From Mucilaginibacter sp. OK268 (GTDB lineage: Bacteria; Bacteroidota; Bacteroidia; Sphingobacteriales; Sphingobacteriaceae): 64,000 bases of DNA. A program made the translations under genes and the position numbers. The notes under the pieces were generated by a model, which saw only the letters and a program-made list of their open reading frames with translations, did not search any database and was not told the origin of the DNA. The first letter of the stretch is position 1; each line of letters starts with the position of its first letter. This document shows positions 57,563 to 64,000 of this stretch, piece by piece. Location of the stretch: positions 434,001 through 498,000 of the forward strand of contig NZ_FNJV01000001.1 of assembly GCF_900103125.1 (NCBI RefSeq). Reading direction: 5' to 3'.

Positions 57563-60500
57563 CTAAAAAATTTCCCTCAATTTCCAAATTAACTCCAGTG
57601 CCTCCAACCATCCGGAGTTTGCAAAGTGGTCCAGGATGGAAAGTAAATGATTAAAGTTTGCCTGATCTTTCAATATACCTTTATGGTCTGCAAGTATTCT
57701 CTCCGTCAGTTTCATGGTTTCCTGCATAGTCGTCTGGTCGTAGGTAAAACTATTCGCTGAAGCGCAGGCAACAGTATCCGAAGCTAACTCAAGAATGTAA
57801 ACAGGATCGGCAGGAAATAAAAAGTTTAATAGCTGCATGAGGTAATAACCTGAATGTGCGACCATAAAACCTTGTTTTATATTTTTTGATTGGGTCAGGA
57901 TTAGTGATAGCAATGGCTTTACTTGTTTAAGATAATCCTTTTTGTCTTTCAAAATCGCTAGCTTCGACTTACTTTTCACGTCTTTATCAACTTTAAAGAA
58001 TAGTTGATCAATACATAAGTCTATCGTATGGAGCGGAGCGGTTATGGCAGGATCATTGAGTTCGAGTCCCTTAACCAAATCAAACTGACCAAGTATAAAT
58101 TCTTCGATCAGAGAATATAGCTCCCGCTCGCTTGTTTTGCCTAATAGTGCTTCCTTTTCTTTGTTTTTAGAATCAAGGATTTCAAAGGTGCGCCATATGA
58201 ATTCCCTGCAAAAATCTTCATTGACCGAATTGTGCCTGACTAATTCTAGTGCTGATGAATTCTCATGGTTCAAAATAACTTCCAGCAATAAATAAACGTA
58301 CATTTTTTCAAGTTCGTTCTTTACCTTGATGTTATGGATTCTGGGACTAACCGTCCAAAGCGAATCAACTACTTTTTCGGTATTTTGAGTAATGACATCC
58401 TTGTAATACATCGCATGAATAACTTCATGGAGACAGTCGCCGTCTGTCTCATTTCGCATTCGCTCAGCAATAACAAACCAGTACAATTCTGGCGCTGCTT
58501 TATAAAAATACGACAATTCCCGTAACGCCTGAAAGCGCACATGTTGTGTGTTATCAAGCATTAACAAAAGCAGTTTATCTGCAACAGTCTGTTTTTTCTC
58601 CTGATATAACAAATTGATCAAAACGCTTGTGGCGTAAATTCTCGGACTGGGTGTATAACTACTAAATGGTGTGGTCAGGTCACCCACCTGGTATTCGTGA
58701 TGGTACCTGGGGTCATCTAAAAATTCGAATGCAAGGACTTCCGCCCATGCCTTCAAATCGGCCGGAATGCTTTTGAGTTTTTGCAAAATTGTGCTTAGAT
58801 ACTGACTGATCGCCTCATCGCATGCCTCCAGTAATTCTTCCGGGTAGCTGTTTGTTCGCAAACGGTATAAAGCTTTTACCGGTTTCAAATATGGCCGATA
58901 GTGTTTAGGGACAGGCTCAGGCCTGTTTTGAATTAAAACATGACTGTCATTAAATTCTTCAATCTGTTTGATGAGGGTATAGGCTTCATGTTCGGAGGTC
59001 ATTTCATCACGAATGTCAAGCCTTTGTTTATCTTCTGCTACGGTGCGTTGAAATGATATGGAGCTTTCAATCCTTTTTATCTCTTCACCGGTGATGATAC
59101 CCGTTGAATGTAAGTGTCGAACGCTTTCTTCCAATACCAATTCGCCTTCCGGCACGCAGCTAAAAAGTACACCTTTTATGCGATTCATGAAAGGCTCATC
59201 ATAGTATTCGAATTTTGGTAAATTATAAATAGTTGATTCAATTTTCTTTTTTTGGTCGAGCGAAAACAGGCTCCATGATCTCTCAATTAGAAGACATACT
59301 TCTTGTCTTGTTTTGGAAGATGAATAAATGCCGGAATTAGTCAATATAGCGGCTGACATTTCCGGATTTACTTCGGGTCGTTTTTGCAGAAAATTCAGTA
59401 AACGTGTCCAAAGTGTTCTTGAACGGGCATGTTGAGAGTAAATATCCAGTAAACCGTTAAGCACGGTTAATTTCCCCTCATCGACTAATGTGTGAAAATA
59501 GGTCATAATCCGTTTGATGTGGGAGAGCGGGCCGTAATCTTTCTCGATTTTGTAGTCGTAAATGCTGCCATCTTCGATAATGGTCCCGGAAATGCCATTT
59601 ATTACAATTGACTCCTGATGCCGTACTTTCCAGTACAACTGGTCATGTAATAGTTGTTGATCAACGATCTGCAATCCGAAAGCAAGAGATCGTTGCGGAT
59701 TTAATAATAGTAAACCTTCAAATTCAGCCTCTAACCGGTGATGTACACTGTTGAAATCTTGCTTTCGGTTACTTCTTAACGGCATAACGACGCTATTGCC
59801 CATAGAAGTTTCCTTATCACTTATCTCTGTATATGCATAGACGGTCTCATAGATAGCAAATGCGAACGCCAGATCGTACCTAGCGATACTATCGATTTCG
59901 TCGGCCAGAATAAAAAATAGGTGAATGTTAAAATCTGGCACTTTTAGGAAATTCAAAAGCTTATTGAGTAAAGGCTTAGGCTTGTTGATTACATGCAAAC
60001 ATTGGATGTAATTACGGAGTGCCCAATATTGTCCATTACCCTCAATACGCGGTTTAAGTGGAACATTATCCAAGGCGTCGAGGTAATAATTCAGATAGTT
60101 ATAACATACTCGTCCAAGCAGTTTCAGCGTTTTATTGTCTTTTGAAAATTGCTTGATGGCTCTCTCCGTCAAATTCCCCAACTCCCAGATGGTTAAGGGC
60201 GCAATATCTTCAGAAACGGCAAAGAAGAAGCGAACGTCTTTTATTTGAAGATCATCAGGACGGGTGAATCGTATAGCTTCCAGAATCTTTCGAAAAACGG
60301 CTGACCGTTCTTCGTCATCGGTAATATCTTCAAGTGGTGCGAAGTCTTCGACGGTTTTGAAGTAGTAGGCTAATACGTAATTTAATATGGTTTGATGGAT
60401 GAGGCGGAACAGCGGTTCTGAGATCTTTTTTAACGCAAGATAATGTTGCCAAAATTGCAGACGTTCATGACTCCATAATGTACTGTAAAAATAAATGTAG

Positions 60501-62071
60501 CTTGACCTGAATAGAAATGGTTGCCGTTCATTTTTCTTCAGGTAAGAAATTAACTCGTCGGTACTTTCCGGTATTGCATATTTAAATAAAGCATATTCAA
60601 GCAAAATATTATGGACAAAAGCCAGATTTTCGAGTGTATAGGATGTTTCCGTAATGATACCATCGCTAAGCAATGTTTCAAAAGCCACTATATTCTGCTC
60701 TGTTAAAATAGCAGATTTTTTGCAACTCAGGTTTTCCTGCGTGCTCAATATAGTGGTTAGCTTGCGCAAAAACAGATCCTTAGCCGTATCTCTGTTTACC
60801 CGTTGATTCCAATAGAGGGTGAGCAACTGTTCTTCCGTATGGACATTTAAAGGTGCTTTTTCAAACACGACTTGTTCAAAAAGGTTTAGAAAATAAGGAA
60901 TGCGAAGCATGTCCTTCAGGGATTGGTTTGCACGATCATAAGAATGCTTCAAAGCGATGTGATGTTTTATCGCCGTTAGAACTTCATTTTCGGAAAGGCT
61001 CGGAATTTCGAGATACCGGCATCCGATGGCATTTTTGATTGAACTTTTTGGAAATAGCTCTGCCAATTGGTGCGATTTTAAAGCATCGTAGGAACGGGTG
61101 CTGGCGATTACATGCCAGTTAACGTCCAGATGATTAATTGCGGTTTTAATATGGCTCAGCATATTTGCTTTAAAGGACTCGTCCTTCGCGGTATCAAACG
61201 CATCGAATATCAGTAGAGATTTAGCCGCAGTTGCAGGTACTGCTTTTAGCGCATCAAGCCATTTGGAAGTTGTTCCTAACTCCGTACTTAATTCTTCGGA
61301 TTTCCCTTTTATAAGTTCATTGATCCTGATTACAAAACAAGGGATGCCAGCTTGATGATAATATCTTTGGAGTTCTGTAATCGTAAAACTTTTGCCGTAA
61401 CCCGGCCCTCCAGTGATTAATCCGTTATTTTCCTGAGTAAAATTGAAGAGTTCGATAATCAGTGCTTTTCGGTCGACAAGGAATTTATCCTTATGGATTG
61501 GTTTTAACAACTGCTGTGGCAATGATATTATCTTGGCTGAAACCTTACTTGACTTATTCGCTGGTATAACATTCAACTCATGATGAAGAAGGTCGAACAC
61601 CGGCCTTAATTTTAATGCAGATTTTTTTTCATAAAAAATGTAATCAGAGAGTTTGGCCATGTCCCAGCCCTCATAATTCGTGCCGCCAATTAGCTTTGTT
61701 TTAAGGAACTCCTTATCAACCTTTTGAGAAATATAGAAAAGATAAAAGTTGCGATATTTTGAATTTGAATTTTGTTTATTCAAATCTTTAACCACCTTAC
61801 TATATTTCGCCTGATGCGATTGATTAGAAGTAATTTGAACAAAAATCTCGTTGCTTTTATCGACCAGGTCGAAGCTTTTCTGATTTAATTTAGTACGGTT
61901 GCCGTTCTCAAGCTTCCACGAAAAAACTAAATTCAACAGTTCACACAAAAAATTCTCAGCATGGATCGCATCGTTATGCAGATGAAGTGCATTTGCACGT
62001 TCTATATCATCAGCTAACCGGAATAACAGTGTCTTTATTTGTGCGAATAAGGCGGTTGAGTTCATTATCAA
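57563..62071 (-). CDS. SMEK-domain STAND NTPase, large defence-type protein
   Basis: A 1,502-residue protein. Residues about 1-170 match the SMEK type of N-terminal domain (AENFLCELLNLVFSWKLEN, FDLVDK..EIFVQITSN), a nuclease-like fold with Asp68-x(6)-Glu75-x(3)-Gln79. Walker A is GGPGYGKS (221-228) and Walker B LLIFDAFD (286-293) in a STAND/AAA-type NTPase. About 1,000 residues of alpha-helical repeats follow, probably the sensor. The architecture parallels the Mrr-NACHT gene but the sequences are not close. Starts at 62071 or 62065 are both possible. It is first of a - strand series with the RloC-like and Ntn-hydrolase genes. Confidence 0.75.
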   Translation of the reverse strand: MIMNSTALFAQIKTLLFRLADDIERANALHLHNDAIHAENFLCELLNLVFSWKLENGNRTKLNQKSFDLVDKSNEIFVQITSNQSHQAKYSKVVKDLNKQNSNSKYRNFYLFYISQKVDKEFLKTKLIGGTNYEGWDMAKLSDYIFYEKKSALKLRPVFDLLHHELNVIPANKSSKVSAKIISLPQQLLKPIHKDKFLVDRKALIIELFNFTQENNGLITGGPGYGKSFTITELQRYYHQAGIPCFVIRINELIKGKSEELSTELGTTSKWLDALKAVPATAAKSLLIFDAFDTAKDESFKANMLSHIKTAINHLDVNWHVIASTRSYDALKSHQLAELFPKSSIKNAIGCRYLEIPSLSENEVLTAIKHHIALKHSYDRANQSLKDMLRIPYFLNLFEQVVFEKAPLNVHTEEQLLTLYWNQRVNRDTAKDLFLRKLTTILSTQENLSCKKSAILTEQNIVAFETLLSDGIITETSYTLENLAFVHNILLEYALFKYAIPESTDELISYLKKNERQPFLFRSSYIYFYSTLWSHERLQFWQHYLALKKISEPLFRLIHQTILNYVLAYYFKTVEDFAPLEDITDDEERSAVFRKILEAIRFTRPDDLQIKDVRFFFAVSEDIAPLTIWELGNLTERAIKQFSKDNKTLKLLGRVCYNYLNYYLDALDNVPLKPRIEGNGQYWALRNYIQCLHVINKPKPLLNKLLNFLKVPDFNIHLFFILADEIDSIARYDLAFAFAIYETVYAYTEISDKETSMGNSVVMPLRSNRKQDFNSVHHRLEAEFEGLLLLNPQRSLAFGLQIVDQQLLHDQLYWKVRHQESIVINGISGTIIEDGSIYDYKIEKDYGPLSHIKRIMTYFHTLVDEGKLTVLNGLLDIYSQHARSRTLWTRLLNFLQKRPEVNPEMSAAILTNSGIYSSSKTRQEVCLLIERSWSLFSLDQKKKIESTIYNLPKFEYYDEPFMNRIKGVLFSCVPEGELVLEESVRHLHSTGIITGEEIKRIESSISFQRTVAEDKQRLDIRDEMTSEHEAYTLIKQIEEFNDSHVLIQNRPEPVPKHYRPYLKPVKALYRLRTNSYPEELLEACDEAISQYLSTILQKLKSIPADLKAWAEVLAFEFLDDPRYHHEYQVGDLTTPFSSYTPSPRIYATSVLINLLYQEKKQTVADKLLLLMLDNTQHVRFQALRELSYFYKAAPELYWFVIAERMRNETDGDCLHEVIHAMYYKDVITQNTEKVVDSLWTVSPRIHNIKVKNELEKMYVYLLLEVILNHENSSALELVRHNSVNEDFCREFIWRTFEILDSKNKEKEALLGKTSERELYSLIEEFILGQFDLVKGLELNDPAITAPLHTIDLCIDQLFFKVDKDVKSKSKLAILKDKKDYLKQVKPLLSLILTQSKNIKQGFMVAHSGYYLMQLLNFLFPADPVYILELASDTVACASANSFTYDQTTMQETMKLTERILADHKGILKDQANFNHLLSILDHFANSGWLEALELIWKLREIF

Positions 62072-62706
62072 AATTAATATTATTGATAAATTAAACCTAA
62101 TGACAAAAGCCTAGAGGTACATGCTGTGGAAATAATCATTCATTAAGTTAATATAATTTGCCCCAGATTGTTATTAACCTCGAATAAAAAGAAATTAAAT
62201 CTCATTTCTAAGGATTTAAGTAATCCTAAAGGCAAAATAATTGAGTCGGGCAAATTGATTAATCAAATCGCATTAGTTATCAAATTAATATTAGAAGTGA
62301 TAAAATATTCTTAATGTACAAATTATCTTACTTCAGGGAATTTGAATAAGAGAATTTCTTCAATTACAATTCAGGCATCGTATGTACATCAAAATAAGGT
62401 CCGCTAAGCGCTCGCTGCTGGGGGCTTTAACCTTATCACAATACCAGGCAAGGATGATGAACAAGGGCTGCTAAATAAGCTACCATATCTATGTCCCTTA
62501 TTTGAGTACATGTTAGCCTGTGTATTTTCTTTTCCATCATACAAATCTTCTTGCAATAGTGAGCTTCTGTGATACGAAATTAAACAACCCATACGAAATT
62601 GAATGGCCCATTAAATTCTAAAGGAGTAAGTAAAAGGGGCTTAGGATGCCCGGATTTTTTTCTACATTCATGGCAGCCAAAATATATTGGTCCCTAACCC
62701 TAAGTG
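62072..62706. other. Intergenic region between divergent defence genes
   Basis: About 630 bases between the divergent STAND gene and the 175-residue gene. The first 270 bases are very AT-rich and should hold the - strand promoter. Around 62400-62480 the GC content rises (GCTCGCTGCTGGGGGC), and a 62-codon frame on the - strand (62404-62592) is low in any family likeness. No RNA gene was recognised. Confidence 0.4.
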
Positions 62707-63234
62707 ATGAGCGATAAATCCCAGAAGCTTTTTAAATATCATAAAAATGCTGCCACGGCATTAATCAAACTTCGCGGCGATGGCTACTCCTTTTTGGAGC
62801 TTGACAGCATCTATCAAATACTCATTTACCAATTGGATTGTACGGAAGTTTATACCGAGATAATCCATAAGGAATTAAGTTCGGATGAAATGGTTTACCA
62901 TATCAAGGAGTTTTTCAAGACAAGTGGTTTACCTATTGGCTCGGTCGTCTTTGACATAGAGGACGAGGAAGACGGCAGGAATCTGAATGCTTTAGAAAAA
63001 GCCATATTCAGGGAGAATGGTTCTGTGTGGATTATTCATAAAAATGATGCTGACCCATTCCCCTCCAATCCACATGCACATAAATTGGATAGCTTTGTAA
63101 AGCTCCATTTAGGCAATGGGAAATTGTATAGGAAAACCCAGGTATACGGGCAGCTACCCAAAAAAGAATTGGAGAGATTGCGGGATAAAATTGCGAAAGG
63201 GATGAAAGATATTGTATTGCCGGTATTAGAATAG
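62707..63234 (+). CDS. Unknown 175-residue protein, cassette with SEFIR gene
   Basis: Start set at the ATG at 62707, just after an in-frame GTG at 62704. The protein is soluble: an N-terminal helical part (LFKYHKNAATALIKL), an acidic centre (FDIEDEEDGRN), then IIHKNDADPFPSNPHAHK and LHLGNGKLYRKTQVYGQLP. The DPFPSNPHAH stretch looks like a conserved, possibly metal-binding block, but I do not recognise the family. It leads a three-gene + strand run (gaps of 34 and 71 bases) that ends in a SEFIR/TIR gene, so it may belong to a signalling or defence cassette. Confidence 0.65.
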   Translation: MSDKSQKLFKYHKNAATALIKLRGDGYSFLELDSIYQILIYQLDCTEVYTEIIHKELSSDEMVYHIKEFFKTSGLPIGSVVFDIEDEEDGRNLNALEKAIFRENGSVWIIHKNDADPFPSNPHAHKLDSFVKLHLGNGKLYRKTQVYGQLPKKELERLRDKIAKGMKDIVLPVLE

Positions 63235-63268
63235 GCGTAACTTTATTTGAATTATTCTGAACAGCACA

Positions 63269-63697
63269 ATGACCACAAAAGACCTTATAACCATTATTAT
63301 TGCGCTTTATGCATCCTTACTTTCAAGCTATCTGGCATACATTAGGTGGCGAGAACGTAAAGAAGAAAGATTCAGGCTTATCGTAAAATTTGCTATCAAC
63401 CCCAATGGCCCCGATGAGAATGAAATCCGTATCACTAACCGTTACAAAAATCCAATTACCATTGATGGCTTTGAACTCTATTGGGCAAAACGTAAAAATG
63501 CATCTCAAATTCTCAGTGTGCGAACAAGTCTGGAACAAAGTTGCCTGATACAAATAGAAGCCCACGAAACCAGAGTTTTAGTATTTAATGAAGAAGATCA
63601 TTTTGTTATCAGACAAGGGCAAGGTAAACTATTTTTAAGGTTACATATTGCGGGAAGAAAAAGTGTAACACAGATGATTTTTCCATTCGTCCGATAA
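63269..63697 (+). CDS. Unknown small membrane-anchored protein
   Basis: A 142-residue protein with one N-terminal hydrophobic segment (about 6-24: ITIIIALYASLLSSYLAYI) followed by RWRERKEERFR. The remaining 110 residues are mostly beta-strands (EIRITNRYKNPITIDGFEL, FVIRQGQGKLFLRLHI) and resemble a small sandwich domain inside the cytoplasm. No family is recognised. As middle gene of the cassette it may tether or regulate the SEFIR protein. Confidence 0.65.
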   Translation: MTTKDLITIIIALYASLLSSYLAYIRWRERKEERFRLIVKFAINPNGPDENEIRITNRYKNPITIDGFELYWAKRKNASQILSVRTSLEQSCLIQIEAHETRVLVFNEEDHFVIRQGQGKLFLRLHIAGRKSVTQMIFPFVR

Positions 63698-63768
63698 AGA
63701 AACGGTTGTTCATAAAAAACATTAGGACAGGAAAATGACATTTACACTAAGTGTATTTTAAGTAAAAG

Positions 63769-64000
63769 ATGAATAAAAAAGTATTTATTTCCTATAGCTG
63801 GACAAATCCGGAACATGAAGATTGGGTGCTGTCATTGGCACAAAGACTGGTACATGATGCCGTAGATGTAAAGCTCGATAAATGGGACCTCAAAGAGGGG
63901 CAGGACAAGTATACCTTCATGGAGTCTATGGTTACCGCAGCGGACATCGATAAGGTGCTCATCATTTGTGACAAGAAATATGCCGAGCGTTCAGATGCAA
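63769..64000 (+). CDS. SEFIR/TIR-domain protein, N-terminal part (cut by window end)
   Basis: The frame is open to the window edge, giving 77 residues. The sequence VFISYSW..PEHEDWVLSLA, then DVKLDKWDLKEGQDKYTFME, is a clear SEFIR signature (TIR-like fold). Such domains in bacteria serve as NAD-consuming or adaptor parts of immunity proteins. The downstream sensor or effector part is outside the window. It follows the small membrane protein by 71 bases. Confidence 0.85.
   Translation, partial: MNKKVFISYSWTNPEHEDWVLSLAQRLVHDAVDVKLDKWDLKEGQDKYTFMESMVTAADIDKVLIICDKKYAERSDA

Noticed and set aside
62404..62592. 62-codon frame on the - strand
   Set aside because: Low-complexity serine/proline-rich end, no family, in a likely non-coding gap; kept only as a remark.

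Overview
The window looks like chromosome plus an integrated accessory region from a Bacteroidota member, most likely Sphingobacteriaceae (Mucilaginibacter/Pedobacter-like). Pointers are two SusC/SusD pairs, a hybrid two-component sensor-regulator, a TAnnTTTG-type -7 box, MobB/MobC-type mobilisation genes, a DUF6520 peptide and DUF5703. The genus is inferred from protein style and was not tested. No tRNA, rRNA or CRISPR array was seen.

Region 1 (1-35629) is a large polysaccharide-utilisation locus for pectin, chiefly rhamnogalacturonan I and its side chains. On the + strand: the tail of a GH2 beta-galactosidase, a GH106 alpha-L-rhamnosidase and a GH127 beta-L-arabinofuranosidase. On the - strand (15768 down to 6142): a tightly packed seven-gene operon of Fe-dependent alcohol dehydrogenase, DHDPS-family lyase, PdxA-like dehydrogenase, DUF1537 acid-sugar kinase, sodium/solute symporter, sialate O-acetylesterase-like esterase and a DUF5703 protein. 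On the + strand again (16881-25137): GH28 polygalacturonase, two alpha/beta-hydrolase esterases, a CE12 rhamnogalacturonan acetylesterase, a GH105 unsaturated rhamnogalacturonyl hydrolase, a CE8 pectin methylesterase and a GH43. A hybrid two-component regulator and SusC/SusD close the locus. Outer-membrane SusC/D would import oligosaccharides, the periplasmic enzymes would trim esters and side chains, and the symporter plus acid-sugar enzymes could take up and catabolise a released acid. Upstream of the GH28 operon and of susC lie two stretches that align without gaps and each end in a -7 box, suggesting one shared regulator. A decayed fructose-1,6-bisphosphatase gene sits in the divergent gap.

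Region 2 (about 35.7-41 kb) starts with the truncated end of an IS3-family element and holds a mobilisation module: ParA ATPase with flanking short repeats, a small ParB/RHH-like protein, a candidate oriT hairpin, MobC-like accessory protein, MobB relaxase and a VirD4/TraG-type coupling protein. No integrase lies in the window.

Region 3 (41-48 kb) is a cargo block: MauE/DoxX-like membrane protein, a small exported DUF6520 peptide with two cysteines, then (convergent, across a bidirectional terminator) an operon of SusC, SusD and a TlpA-like lipoprotein with a C-terminal extension. It suggests a redox-linked TonB uptake or export function of unknown substrate.

Region 4 (48-64 kb) is AT-richer and looks like an anti-phage defence island: an XRE regulator with a perfect palindromic operator, an Mrr-nuclease/NACHT STAND protein, a stand-alone proteasome-beta/HslV-like Ntn hydrolase with an apparently intact Thr/Asp/Lys triad, an RloC-like ABC ATPase, a SMEK/STAND protein of 1,502 residues, two unknown small proteins and the start of a SEFIR/TIR-domain protein cut by the window edge. 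The Ntn hydrolase beside these NTPases is the strongest candidate for an undescribed system.
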